Shown here: positions 32,782 to 44,899 of the stretch, piece by piece | How the letters are laid out: every line of letters begins with the position of its first letter | Position numbering within the stretch: position 1 is the first letter of the stretch | From: Diabrotica undecimpunctata | Lineage: Eukaryota; Arthropoda; Insecta; Coleoptera; Chrysomelidae | NCBI RefSeq assembly: GCF_040954645.1 | Contig: NC_092803.1 | Location: forward strand, 68,420,427 to 68,484,426 | DNA length: 64,000 nucleotides | Direction: 5' to 3' | Position numbers and translations under genes: made by a program | The notes under the pieces: model-generated | What the model saw: only the letters and a program-made list of their open reading frames with translations | What the model was told of the DNA's origin: nothing | Databases searched by the model: none

Positions 32782-34539
32782 GTAACTTTATATAAATTTT
32801 TAGACAAAATTATTGGATCACTATTCTCGAGATCAACAAAATGTAGGGATTCATTCGCGTCCATTTTATTAGACCTCTTTCAATAAAAGATCATCTATTC
32901 ATTTTAATGCACAAAAACAGGTCATCTGCCGTAAATAATTTATAGTTAAATACTTTATAATGTAATTAAACCACTATTTTAATCTTTTTGCTTGATTAAT
33001 TGCCACAGTAAAGTAATCCTACAAAAATTACAAATTACTAGAATATGTTTGGAACATTTTCTGGCGAAAATGTTTGAATCAAAGTTGGCGAAAAACACTA
33101 AAACGGTTGAATTTTTGTTTGGATGTGAGTAATAAGGGCATTCAATACTTCGTCAGTGGTTAACATTCTGTCATTTTTTTACTCATATGTTTATTTATTT
33201 TTATTATATTATTCTTTATTATTTAGCATTATACTAAATAATAAGGAGGTAATTCCAATATTAAAAAGTACTAGTAGGCAGTTACCAAAATAAATGTTTA
33301 AACAAATTCTAAAAAAATCAATCGTTATCTATAGGCGCATGTAAAAAGTTTTGACAGGACACTGTTTGCTCCTGTAGATTTTGTGTACAAAATTATTACA
33401 GGAATGACATGTAACTTCAGTTTGATCGGCGCGGCTGGTGGATTTTGTCAAAAAAAGTCCATTTCATACCCACAAGCTGAAACTTGTTTTAAGTGATAGA
33501 TTATGACGCCAATTTGCTATGTTTACAAGTCTCTTTTCAATGACAACCTATTTATTTATTACCTTTTTTAAACAAAATATAAAAAATTCCATTTTTGCTT
33601 CTAAACCATTTGTTTGTTCTAAACAATCTGTGTTATTCTAAGACGAAAGTTATTCTTGGGATTTTTTCCTAAAATTCTTACTTTCAGCGTAAAATACAAA
33701 TACACAATTAAAAATGCCGAAAAAAGCCAATTTTAGGAAATGTTAATACATTAACACAGTTGCAACAATGTCGTACAACGACTACATTCCAAAACACTTC
33801 GGTGACACAAATTTAGGAAACAAACTGAATGTATTAGTGGATAAGGACTACCTAACAGTCCTGACCTCAAATTGAGAATTCATCAAATAATATCAAAAGA
33901 AAGATGTGAATATGCGATTCATAATGATGGACGCAGTAAATGAAGAATGGGACAATAATTATTTCCTATAAAGAATACATTTAAATACTTGTTGAAGGTG
34001 ACGGTCTTTGAAATTAATACGAAAAATTATGAGCAACGGTGGATCTACAAAATACTAATATCGTCAAATTGGATCCATTAACAATATTGCTTTAAAACAC
34101 ATATACCTATTGAATATTACGTTGCAGTAACAAATATCTTGTCGTTGAATAGTTAAAGTTTCTACAAATCTGTAAAGTGATTGCGTAATTTCTCTGAATG
34201 CCGTGATTTGCTTGCTAGCACTAATCGATGATAAATAAAACTTCATAATCGCGTTTCGCATCCAACCATCGGCTTATTTTTAGATCCATGTTTCACCATT
34301 TGCCGCAGAATTTCACACGCGAAGGCTTTGATGGAGTGCGACACTCTGATACTGCACTGTGAGCATATCGAGATTTAATTTTTTAATTTTAACAAAAGCG
34401 ATGGATTTAGTGAAGTGTTATTGTATACTTTATCCGTTTCGCCAGGTTTTATAATTTAATCATTGTAAAATTTTATTAATACAATCCGTTCTACATGTAA
34501 AAAAGCCACTTAAATGATTGTTTTAATGTAAAATGGACT
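32782..34539 (+). other. Probable intron of the unidentified gene
   Basis: Begins with the GTAACT donor. AT-rich, no second exon or transposon recognised up to the Tc1 relic. Confidence 0.4.
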
Positions 34540-35340
34540 TAGTCAGCGAAATGTTGCTAGAAGACTTGCTATAACAAATGAAGCGGTTCGAAGAATGGGC
34601 AGACGATATAGGTAAACTCGATCCTATCATCGTCGACCAGGAACAGGCACAAATCGTTATACAACAGAATGTGACAACCGCTTGATCAAGGTCATTAAGG
34701 AACTCACCTTAATACATTTCAAATTCAACAACAGTTCCGTGTTCCGTGAGGTCAGAGAAGTCAATGTTAGTGAATTGACAGTGTTCACCCAGAAAAAGAA
34801 ACCTGACTTCAAAAAGGAATGCAACTGGTCCAAAATTTACTACAGTCCACCATCAAGTACGCCTAAATTTTGCATGAAATCATTGGAGGCATTGCAATTG
34901 AAATTGTCCTCCATTGGAGGACAATGGAGCTCTTTTGTGTTCTCTAATGACACCAAAATATCTTTAGGCAGTGGCCGAAGGAAAAAAAGTATATAGGAAG
35001 GGAAGGTGACAGGCTTGCAGAGTACTGCATCGAGAAGCGAATTAGTATGACGTCGGCTCATACATGATCTGGGGTGGCACTTCAATAAACTTACGAATGT
35101 ACCTTGCTGTCGTTACTAGGAATGACCGTGGTCGCGGAAGGAAGGAAGAAAGGTAGGAAGTAATAAATGTTCAGTATATTGAGGAAATTTTGGCAATCAA
35201 TGTGGTACCTTACATAGGTTAGATTGGAGAAAACATGTTTATGCATGGTTATATAAAGCCCCACACTGTTAGAACTGTCGAGGGCTACATTACAAATGTA
35301 GGAAGGAAGTTTGAGAATAAAGAAACCTTGTGATCAAGGA
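34540..35340 (+). pseudogene. Tc1-like transposase relic
   Basis: SQRNVARRLAITNEAVRRMG then a GTGTNRYTTECDNRLIKVIK-type linker gives the paired-like HTH region. The middle frame (34682-34996) is eroded around the first Asp (SSFVFSNDTKISLGSG). After 35050, SYMIWGGTSINLRMYLAVVT and EEILAINVVPYIG then MHGYIKPHTVRTVEGYI cover the second Asp region, where the expected D-N-A-x-P-H reads GYIKPH. Frameshifted and missing catalytic residues. Confidence 0.7.
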
Positions 35341-35379
35341 GAAAAAAAAATCTTTAAATGTAGTGTATAAATGAATGGA

Positions 35380-35550
35380 CACAAAATAGAAAAAAAGAAT
35401 GGAATAACCACATAAGCAGAATGGAGGAGACCAAAATAGCAAGTCACTAATCGGCAGACGTATCGGACCTTCCGTAGAGGTATTAATCCGGCAGTGAATA
35501 AGCAGAATATATTAATGCTTATAAAGAGGAGGAGGAAGAAGAAGAAGATA
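35380..35550 (+). pseudogene. LINE 3'-end scrap with GAAGAAGAA tail
   Basis: EWNNHISRMEETKIASH followed by a decayed C-terminus and a GGAGGAGGAAGAAGAAGAAG tail, the usual end of RTE-like copies here. Confidence 0.55.
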
Positions 35551-35589
35551 TATAATACCTAAATATAGAACAAAGAAAGTAAAAGATTT

Positions 35590-36260
35590 TGATTAGATTA
35601 GATGTAATTCACGAAGAGGATGTTAAAAAAGCTATGGAAAAATACTTTGACCAGTACTTTTACACATTAACAATAATGGTCACCAAAATAACAATCAAGG
35701 AAGTTGTTCAAGCACAATAAAGACAGGTAAAGCAGTGGGACTAGATGGTATTCCAGGGGAAGTGTGGAAGGCATTAGAAGAAACATGAACAAGTTGGGTA
35801 ACATGTTTATTTAATAGAATTTTGGAAGTTGGACAACTTCCAGACGAATGAAATAGCAGTGTATGAGTACCTGTTTGCAAAAACATAGGAGATATACAAC
35901 AATGCACAAACTACAAGACAGATACTTAGACAAATACTTAGTTTACTTCGTTAAACGCATGGCAGATCAGCAACAGATGCAATTTTCATTATAAGGCAGC
36001 TGATGGAAAAATACAGGAATAAATAAACAAATGCTCATATGGTATTCATTGATCTTGAGAAAGTATATGATAGAGTTCCTCGAGAGACTCTGTGGTGGGC
36101 GCTCCCCAGTGCTTAACGTGTGTTGATGATGTACTATTAGTAGGAAATACTGAAAAGGATATAGAACAAAAAACACTGGAGCCAAGCTCTTGAGGAAAAA
36201 GGTTTAAGACTTAGTAGGACAAAAACAGAGTATTTGGAATTCGTTTAAAGATGGAGTTAA
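35590..36260 (+). pseudogene. LINE reverse-transcriptase relic with internal deletion
   Basis: EDVKKAMEKYFDQYFYT, TGKAVGLDGIPGEVWKALEE (35725), a broken FIDLEKVYDRVPRETLWW segment (36040-36095), then a jump to CVDDVLLVGNTEKDIEQK (36120-36170, VDD box). The GxRQGD motif and much of the palm are deleted. Confidence 0.65.
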
Positions 36261-36885
36261 TATTTTGTACTTTTTAATTTATTAAAATGTTCGTTATCAC
36301 GAATCACGTCATTTTATAACACAATATAAAGCTCAATATTTTTCAATACTAATCTAAAAAGATCAAATTATTAAATTTGCGGATTTTATACAATGGCAAA
36401 ATAATTGATAAGACAAGAATTTACTTGGGGAATTTTCTAGGGAATAATTTTTATCTACATTATCTTGTCATTACGAAATTAGAAATATGTGATATATAAT
36501 TTAGTTTCGTGGAATTTGTTAGATTGTTATATTTATATTATAGTCTATCTATATAAAAGGCTAGGATGGCAAGTCACACTGTTTATCCAGTAAGGTAACA
36601 ACGCCACCTAGGAAAGAAATCTGATCTACCAACATCTGATTTGTTCTTGAAAAGATATGGTTGATTTATTGCTAATTATTGCTAAAAATTGATGATTTAA
36701 ATATTCATAATCGGAAATTTTACTTCTTCACAGTAATTAATTTTTTCACAAAACTAAAAATATAGTTCACTGTAATTGTAAGGTAAGATCAATGACGAAT
36801 AATATATATTTATTATACATCATTGGGTAAAATACACATATACCCGTACTATAAAAATAAAATGACAAAACAAATGTTAATGTTT
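36261..36885. other. Non-coding AT-rich DNA
   Basis: No gene. TCTATCTATATAAAAGG at 36545 resembles some Helitron 5' ends but is unsupported alone. Confidence 0.25.
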
Positions 36886-37045
36886 TACCAAAATAAAATT
36901 AAATTAAATTAAAACCAAATAAAATTAAATAAAGGTAAAAAGAATTAAATAAAATTAAATAAAATAAATAAGTTACACAGAATTACGTAAAATTAAATAA
37001 CAATTAAATAAAATTAAGTAAAATTAAATATAATTAAGTAAAAAC
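36886..37045. repeat. AAATTA-type simple repeat tract
   Basis: Runs of AAATTAAATAAAATTAAATA and variants with a few interruptions. Confidence 0.8.
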
Positions 37046-37189
37046 TATATCTGTAAAAGGCTGCTATAACGTTTCTGCTTCATTTCCCATGTAAAATCCC
37101 ATAAAAAATGCTAAGGTTCATTGTGCTCATTTTTTGAGCATTTTGTGGTGGGAGTAGAATAGTTCCTCGAATCGTGACGTATAATACGT

Positions 37190-37700
37190 CATTAAAAGGG
37201 GTAGCAAATATGTTGAGATAGAAAAAACAAACATTGCGGCATTACCAAAAGGGCATTACATCATATCTCCTTTGTTATTTGTCCAATTGGAGCGTGTGAT
37301 GCATTAAATGAAAGGGAAGGATGTAACGAATATATTAAGTAAGAAGAAACAAACAAAGCGACTACCAAAAGGGCACTACACAGTATTTTCAATATTAATG
37401 AACGTGTAGCGACATTTGAGATATCTTAGGGCACTATGGATAAAAAATAGATTTATCATAAGACAAATTTTGATTTATTGACTTAGGCCTTAGGTTAAGT
37501 ACAAAATAAACAACTGATCGAATCCTAACATCCGGCATAGCAATTGAAAGGGGAAGATATAACGAATATATTTAGATAGAAAAAATAAACACAACCAAAA
37601 AGGCACTACACAGTATCTTTGTTATTAATGAACGTAAAGCGGCATACCACATGATACTATGGATTATTGTAGACATATGTGCTTTATATAAAGCAGCAAT
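37190..37700. repeat. Degenerate tandem repeats
   Basis: A module of about 100-120 bp recurs three times, at about 37197, 37310 and 37547. Shared pieces are ACGAATATATT, AGAAAAAA-CAAAC, ACCAAAAGGGCA, CTACACAGTAT and TTATTAATGAACGTA. Spacing is uneven (about 115 and 235 bp), so it is an old local array, not a young satellite. Confidence 0.6.
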
Positions 37701-37808
37701 GAAGAAAGCCTCTGACTGATTAGAAAATAAACAACTAGCCTAATATAATATGACACCTCAAATCAAACGACGTGATACATATAGTACATATAATGTATAT
37801 ATCGTGCC

Positions 37809-37812
<4 letters not shown>

Positions 37813-37853
<41 letters not shown>
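37813..37853. repeat. (TA)n microsatellite
   Basis: About 40 bp of alternating AT immediately outside the left palindrome arm. Confidence 0.9.
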
Positions 37854-37857
<4 letters not shown>

Positions 37858-39142
37858 CGTCAAATTATCGGGTAAAGTGGTCTGTAATAAAAATCTTTCT
37901 TTTTTCTTAATTACTCAATATTTCGCCATTTATTTAACAGCTTCTTCAGGAGTAAACTAAAACAATGTGAACATTACAAAAAATGGCGTACAAATACATT
38001 TTAAAACACTTACAGAATTTAAAAGATTTCACAAATAAAAAATGACATTGAAGTATTTGAAAAACTGAATGTCAAGATTAAATTGTCTTAAGCACGTTCG
38101 TTACAGCTATGCGATAAAAAATTAAAATTATTTCAAATGTAAAAATAAAAATAACAATAAAAGAAAAGTAAGAAGAATAATATTTCTTTGATGAATTATT
38201 AAGGTTAGTTGTTATTAAGATGAATGTTGGCTATTTTGAATGTTTATAAATTTTGTTCAATATGTTACAATATATGTTACTTAACTGTCCAGTGTCCGTT
38301 TTATAATTTAAAGTGTTTTTATTTTTGTTAATGTAATACATCTCAAGAAATAATCTACTTTTGTAGTTATCAGTCTGTGCCAAAATTTGAGCTTTGTTAT
38401 AGTCTAGCATATGACCAGTGTTTTCATAGTGCTCATATGAAATACCGTGTTTAGGATGTCAAAATAGCTATATTGGTCAAACATCACAATGGCTAAAACA
38501 ACGCATCACACAACATAAAAGTGATTGCCGCTTGAGAAAAAATACTTGCGCAGTGGTTGAGCACTATGAAAACACTGGTCATATGCTAGACTATAACAAA
38601 GCTCAAATTTTGGCACAGACTGATAACTACAAAAGTAGATTATTTCTTGAGATGTATTACATTAACAAAAATAAAAACACTTTAAATTATAAAACGGACA
38701 CTGGACAGTTAAGTAACATATATTGTAACATATTGAACAAAATTTATAAACATTCAAAATAGCCAACATTCATCTTAATAACAACTAACCTTAATAATTC
38801 ATCAAAGAAATATTATTCTTCTTACTTTTCTTTTATTGTTATTTTTATTTTTACATTTGAAATAATTTTAATTTTTTATCGCATAGCTGTAACGAACGTG
38901 CTTAAGACAATTTAATCTTGACATTCAGTTTTTCAAATACTTCAATGTCATTTTTTATTTGTGAAATCTTTTAAATTCTGTAAGTGTTTTAAAATGTATT
39001 TGTACGCCATTTTTTGTAATGTTCACATTGTTTTAGTTTACTCCTGAAGAAGCTGTTAAATAAATGGCGAAATATTGAGTAATTAAGAAAAAAGAAAGAT
39101 TTTTATTACAGACCACTTTACCCGATAATTTGACGTATTTAT
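37851..39142. mobile_element. Penelope-like element as a 585-bp-arm palindrome
   Basis: Arm 37851-38435 is the exact-length inverse of 38558-39142 (coordinate sum 76993 at both ends, so no net indel over 585 bp) and I found no mismatch in the segments compared. The 122-bp spacer and right arm encode a GIY-YIG endonuclease C-terminus; the left arm is the same sequence inverted. Each outer end is near a TA microsatellite. Near-identity implies a young insertion or ongoing arm-to-arm conversion. Confidence 0.88.
38436..38762 (+). pseudogene. Penelope GIY-YIG endonuclease fragment
   Basis: Open for 108 codons: YEIPCLGCQNSYIGQTSQWL, KQRITQHKSDCRLRKNTCAV, VEHYENTGHMLDYNKAQILA and a RLFLEMYYINKNKNTLNYKT tail. 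It begins exactly at the inner edge of the left arm, in the middle of the GVY/GIY motif, so it is truncated at that point and lacks RT. No initiation codon of its own. Family: Penelope/EN(+). Confidence 0.8.
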
Positions 39143-39168
39143 AAATTATTTTTTGGTCGAAATAATCA

Positions 39169-39174
<6 letters not shown>

Positions 39175-39257
<83 letters not shown>
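39175..39257. repeat. (TA)n microsatellite
   Basis: About 83 bp of alternating AT, followed by CAGGGTATAGT, a transposon-end-like string. Confidence 0.95.
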
Positions 39258-39260
<3 letters not shown>

Positions 39261-39739
39261 GGTATAGTAAAAAACAAGATGTCAGGTCTGAAGTGCACCA
39301 TATCATACTTTATATTTACTTGGTTTATATGCAAAAGTTTATTATTTTAAAAATTTAATTACTGTATATCACTGTAGATCACAACAATAAATTGATTAGA
39401 TCCCCCGTCGCATTCGACGGGCAAGTAATTGTAATATGGTTTTCCAGTTTAGATACATGCGTATTTGTTTTGTATATAACTGTGTTTCCAAAAATATTTA
39501 CAGAGAAAAGTCGATAAGGTCAGCATACGTAAAGAATATGACGTTAATGACATATAATTTATTAAATTTATGAAATTGGCAAAAATAGAATAAAAATTCG
39601 CTAAGAAAAGCTATTGCTAAACAAGTGTATAAGCATTCTTTCCAATCATGTCATTATCGTTAGTTCTGCATTATTACTTGTATTAATATTTTACAAATAA
39701 ATACTACTACTAAATACTAATAAATATTTTATTTAACAA
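39258..39739. other. Non-coding; contains a perfect 7-bp-stem hairpin
   Basis: CCCGTCG-CATT-CGACGGG at 39404-39421 is the only structured item. No gene seen. Confidence 0.4.
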
Positions 39740-39935
39740 AAAAGTTTGGGAACCCCTGCTGTAGATAATAATTCTTCTGACCTTTCCGCAGAAACATCAA
39801 AAGTACCACAGGGAGTAGTATTAGTGACTTTGTTATATTTAATTTGCGTTTCCGATGTTGAAAAACACTCAAATTTATTTATTTTTATCCTAGATCTTTT
39901 TGAATTTGGTATATGTATAATCAATCATAAAACTG
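39740..39935 (+). pseudogene. Jockey-type RT scrap
   Basis: KVPQGVVLVTLLYLICVSDV is the eroded PQGSxLGPLL motif and ICIINHKTE the position after the lost ADD box. About 60 codons only. Confidence 0.45.
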
Positions 39936-39940
39936 AATGA

Positions 39941-40410
39941 CGTACATCAGATGTAAATGTGAAAATTAGAAACTGTGTCATCAATCTACATTATTAAAAA
40001 AATGTATCGTTAGCTTCTACCTACGTGACGAAACGTCTAACCAGCTGCATATAAAGAAATCATTTTTGAATTAATTAAATTAAAAATACACGTATGTGTA
40101 GGCGAATGATCCATAATTTCATTAATAATTTCATGTACTGATAGCAAAATTGATTTATCTGTTAAAATGAAATCATCAGGTTATCCATCTTAGTCTCAAA
40201 ATATGATTTGATAAGATTCTGAGAATTTAAAAAAAATTACCATTTTCAAGTGTATCTATTTTTGTTTTAAGAAAAAATTGATTCTGTATTTTAAATGAAG
40301 ACTATCATTTTTTTATTAAATAATCATCTAAATTTATCGTGAATTTTTGTGCCCGGGAGTTCTTCTGAGAATTTTCGTTTTGAGAAGTTTATTTTTTATA
40401 TTTTAGTCGT
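39941..40410. other. Non-coding AT-rich DNA
   Basis: No gene or repeat boundary recognised. Confidence 0.3.
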
Positions 40411-40745
40411 TTTTACGTTCTTCTTATCCTTCTATCGTCCATTTTTGGAAATAGGCCTCTCCCAACTCCTTCCATCGATTTCTGTCCTGAGCAAAATAAT
40501 AATTCCAATTTGTTCCGACTATTTTTTTTTTGATGCCATCTACCTATCTCATTTGTGGTCTACTTTGTAAGGTCTCCAATATTGTATTGTGGCGTTCCAA
40601 CTTGAGTCTTTTTGTCTAACAGTGTGGCCTGCGAAGCTCCATTTGAATTTGGCAATTTCGGTCGTGATATCCTCGAGTTTTGTCTTTGATCTTGCCCAGT
40701 CGTTCCGCTTTCTATCTGACAGTCGTAGATTTCTATCTAACAATA
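40411..40745 (-). pseudogene. RTE-like LINE C-terminus scrap
   Basis: Reverse reading MLDRNLRLSDRKRND, EDITTEIAKFKWSFAGHTVR, ATIQYWRPYKV and, after stops, DRNRWKELGEAYFQKW-like sequence: the standard end of RTE-type proteins. Confidence 0.65.
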
Positions 40746-41059
40746 TCAGAAAAACTAAAATTTAAGTCGAGACTGAACTATCATTGGAAGTAAATATCAG
40801 CTCGGGAATTTGACGGGGAGATATATAAGTCCATTATTCTTCAACTAACTGAGTAATGAAAAATATCATACAAAACATTAAAAAAGCAGGGATAGAAACA
40901 TTGTACAAGGATATAAGCTAGGTAGAAAATAAAAAAAATTATTGTTATGAGGACAACGCAATTTAGATCTCAATATAACGAAGATAACTTCTAGCGATTG
41001 GTGCAAACATTTAAAACAGCAGCTGAGACATACAATACGAAAATATCTACATCAAAGAC
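40746..41059. other. Non-coding AT-rich DNA
   Basis: Nothing recognised. Confidence 0.3.
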
Positions 41060-41736
41060 GTAGAAATCTTTAGTTGCTGAATTGCTCAACCGCTCTTAAT
41101 TTGGGGCATGCTACCGGCTTATTAGATCATAAACGACTTTCATGTAGGACTGTTCTTATTACAGTCCGTGCAGTAATATGAATTTCTCGAGATTTTAACA
41201 AACGACTAACGAGAACATTTGACGTTAAAATGCGGACACGCTGGTTTCTGCATCTTTTTCTGCCTGATCCTAGTCTTCTATTGTATTCTCTAAACTGGCT
41301 ATACTTCGTAAGAGCATCGTGGACGGTATTTTTGGCAATATTTAAATCATTTTCAATATAACGTATACAGCGACAATTTTTATGTAATGCTAGAACTTTT
41401 GCATTATTTTCGGGAGTCATACTAACACACTTTGAAAAGACTAATAAACAGTGATTTGAATTTATGAGAATAAACTTGTAAATGCAATAAATAATGCAAA
41501 AAATCCATTGCTAATACACAAAATAAAGTATCATTTTTTGCCAAATGTAAAAATTTTGTTTCTATGGTGACGCGATCATTTAAAAATATTAAAGAACCGT
41601 TTTTATTATTACGAATGAATGTTTGTTATTAGATATTAATGTTTACTTCCTCCCCAATAAAACCACTATACACTAACAAAATTAAAAGAAACATACAAAA
41701 TGCAAGTGTCCGGATTTTTTTGACCTGTAGTATATT
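41060..41736 (-). pseudogene. Tc1-like transposase N-terminus and 5' end
   Basis: 41127-41420 in reverse: MTPENNAKVLALHKNCRCIR, ENDLNIAKNTVHDALTKYSQ, RRLGSGRKRCRNQRVRIL and ARTVIRTVLHESRL: the paired-like DNA-binding domain of Tc1. The frame continues past a stop with NKPVACPKLRA and then is lost; no DDE domain remains. The probable 5' end is near 41736 (ACAGGTCAAAAAAATCCGGA in reverse). Confidence 0.7.
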
Positions 41737-41992
41737 ACACATATACATAATATGTATTAAAATATATTATTTTAGAAAAACGCGTATATACCTGTCTTGA
41801 TTTAGCTATTAACAATTTTTTTTTTGAAAACTTGAGAGATAATATTATCAATATCATTACAAATATCTTTAATTTTTTGGTATATATTTGAAGTCTCACC
41901 AGATGGCGCAACAACTTAACCAATCCCAAATGGACAAAAAGTTTCCATATAACGAATGCTGTATAATTTTAATTCGTTTATCTCTCCCTTTG
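41737..41992. other. Non-coding AT-rich DNA
   Basis: Nothing recognised; includes 41840-41900 T-rich sequence. Confidence 0.25.
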
Positions 41993-41999
41993 TATAAAA
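41993..41999 (+). promoter_or_regulatory. Candidate TATA box
   Basis: TATAAAA in GC-richer surroundings, followed 270-290 bp later by a short ATG exon with a strong splice donor. No recognisable initiator; weak on its own. Confidence 0.35.
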
Positions 42000-42281
42000 C
42001 GATCGCATTTAGCGATTATTATTCGCCACACTTTGCGAGACGCACGATCCGACTCACACATACACATTCACTTCGTTTTCATTTATCTGCTTTGTGTATG
42101 TTCAGTATTAAAATTACTAGAGTGGAGGTCGATTGCGTTTGATTTTCTCTCGCTGGGTATACAATTTTTTCAACATAGTTGTTGTTTTATCATAATCTTC
42201 GTGGGCAGGCGAACTACGTTTAGTGTTGGGTGTATTTGGAGTCATTGGTTTATGTGGTTTTTATGTTTAACATGAAGATCA

Positions 42282-42321
42282 ATGGATATCACAATTATGG
42301 ACTCGACGATGCCAGAAATAA
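42282..42321 (+). CDS. Possible first coding exon of an unidentified host gene
   Basis: ATG at 42282 gives MDITIMDSTMPEI plus one base before a GTGAGT donor at 42322; an out-of-frame ATG at 42272 gives MKINGYHNYGLDDARN. Several ATGs lie upstream in the presumed leader (about 42020-42270), so the start is uncertain. No family recognised. Confidence 0.3.
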
Positions 42322-43400
42322 GTGAGTATATTATCAGTTGGTTAGTACCGATGAAGAAAATTTTTTTTTCTACTGGGTATATTCGGAAGTCATTTAGCTA
42401 GTTTCCTATTATATTTACCAATTATATAAATGAAGTTTGGATACGAGTAAATAAGAAACATAATTGTTTTGAACTAAATTTATAGGAAGAATAATTATTT
42501 TTTATATGTTAATATCTTGTTTTTATTATTTCCCAAGTGTTATACCCTTTTATATCTCATAAGTACAATGTGTAACTTTAATTTTTTGAAACAATTTGAA
42601 ACGGCTGTAGTTTTTACGTGTTTAATTGTTGTTATTGTTTCTATATAGGTTTTATTATTCTCAAACAAGGAGTACGTATTCTTATTCAAAATTACTTTTT
42701 GAACGTAAATATAAATAATCAAATAATATAGAACGGTAACCTAACCTAAATGTCTATATTTGTTTATATAAATCTATCTTTTCTTACTAATATCTAAAGG
42801 ATATATCCAGGAAAGTATCGAAAGGAAGAACACCAAAATGCATAACACTAGGTTACTTCCCTGAACAATGAAAAGTAGTACCTATAGATACACGCAACCC
42901 TAATAAGGCCCGTCTTATTTAATTATTTTTAAATATTCTACTTAATTACTCAAAGCAGTGGAAAACAAATGGAAGGTTTATGCTCTTTTTTTTACTTTGA
43001 TAAAGTTTATCAAATTTTAATACTTTTAGGGTTTTAACGGTTTTTTCAAAATCAATATTGTGATTTGTGTTATTGCGTACAGTGATTGCAAAAAAGGCCC
43101 ACCTATTTTTTTAATTGTTGTTTTATTTTGTTCCTTCATTTGATTACTGATTTTAGATTTCAATAAAATTATTGTCAGCTGTTTTGGGGTATTTTATTGC
43201 AAGATATCCATGAAATAAAGGCATTTATTAAGACAGAAACATTATGTTTAAGAGATTTAAAAAATTTCACACAGTTTTGTAATAATCTACAGTCTACATA
43301 TCACACTTTGGACAAAAAAATTTAGCTGTTGCTATTATGCCCAAAAACAAAGAAATTTCATTAATAACCTACTAGTAAAAAACAAAAATAACAAATAAAA
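42322..43400. other. No feature seen
   Basis: AT-rich. AATAAGGCCCGT at 42902 partly resembles 49270 (AATAAGGCCCGTGG), possibly ends of one older element, but not provable. Confidence 0.25.
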
Positions 43401-44875
43401 GAAATAAAATTACAATTTTTGGTTTAAAAGAAAAACAATATTTTAACTATAATGTAAAACGGTCAAGTCTGTTTTTGAACGAGTTGGTAGAGGGAGCAGA
43501 GTCAATGTTATCGTTAAGGTTATTACAGCATTCAAAAACTCTATTTGGTAAAAAGTTCTCCCTTGATCTTGTAGAAACATTTTCTTTCTTCAGTTTGAAC
43601 TGATGACCTCTGAGGCGTTCATCTTGATTAATGGTAAACATTTCATCGAGATTTCCAAAATTTAATTTTAGTATTTTAAAAGTTGTAATTAAGTCTCCAC
43701 GTTGTCGGCGAAGTTCAAAAGAAGTTAGGTTAGCCATACTAAGTCTTTCTGCATAAGAAGGTCTTATCGGTCCCAAAGAAATTCGAGTGACTTTTCTTTG
43801 GACGTTTTCCAACATAGTCTTGTCTCGAACCAGATCAGGATACTACGTTGGTCCAGCGTATTCAAGTATGGGTCTTACGTACAGAGTGTAAAGTTTAAAG
43901 AATGATTGCATTGAAACTCTCGAAAAACACCTCCGAATAAAATACAGTCTGGAGTTCGTACGTTTACAAATAGAGGTAATATGGTCGGACCAAGTTAGGC
44001 TGCTGTTTATGATAACACCAAGATCGTTGTACGAAAACACAGAATCTAATGGCTGCCCGTTAACAAAGTACGGCACAAGTGGGTTATTTTTACCAATTCG
44101 AAGCACTTCACATTTTTCCGCGTTTAAGGGTAGTAACCACTGGGAACACCAAGTTAAAATAGAGTCCAAGTCCATTTGGAGGGTTAGGTGGTTTGTGATT
44201 GGATTGGCATATATTTTTGTGCCATCAGCGTAGAACGATATTTTACTTGAGACATAATAAGGAACATCGCTGGTGTAAACCGTAAACAGCAGAGGTCCAA
44301 GGACGGAACCCTGAGGCACTCCACTTTCCACTAACCTGTCCTGTGAGAAAGATTCGCCAACTCTAACTTTGTAATAAGTAAAGTACCGCGAACTCCGAAA
44401 TGTTCTAGCTTATGTAGAAGTCTGCGCTTAGGTACACGGTCAAAGGCTTGAGAGAAATCTAGATAAACAACGTCAACCGGCTGCGAACTGTTAAGGAATG
44501 ACGTCCAGTCGTTAACACAATATAAGAGATTGGTTAGAGTAGAGCGACCAGAGACAAATCCATGTTGTTGTGTTGGAATAACATGTTCCTGGAGAAGGAA
44601 TTTGGTCATCTCCTCGGAGATAATGGCTTCCATAACTTTGGCTACTACTGGCAGCAAGCTAATCGGACGATAATTGTTGGGGTCGAGTTTGTTGCCTTTT
44701 TTAAAAATATGGGTAACGGAAGCTAATTTCCAACTAGGGGGTAAGGAGTTCTGGATGAAAGAAGTTTGCATAATTAGTCCTACACATTCTTTGTGTACAT
44801 ATTTAAGGCAATTGGTGTATATCCTCGTATCTGCTGTTCGATGCTCTTTACATAAGTAGCAAAATCAGCTCTCTT
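43401..44875 (-). pseudogene. CR1/jockey-like LINE reverse transcriptase, 5'-truncated
   Basis: Three near-contiguous frames. 44331-44771 has [54 protein letters not shown] and VVYLDFSQAFDRVPKRRLLH. 43843-44331 has ESGVPQGSVLGPLLFTVYTS, then FYADGTKIY where the catalytic YADD has become ADG, LGVIINSSLTWSDHI and YVRPILEYAGPT. 43447-43815 is the C-terminal LENVQRKVTRISLGP, RRQRGDLITTFKILK. Only about three lesions, so it is fairly young, but the RT is catalytically dead. Confidence 0.82.
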
Positions 44876-44899
44876 CCTTTTTTCCCGAGTTTGAAACAC

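Noticed and set aside
39146..39350. Open frames made of Ile-Tyr repeats on both strands
   Set aside because: They are translations of the (TA)n microsatellite. The same applies to the frame at 63794-63997.
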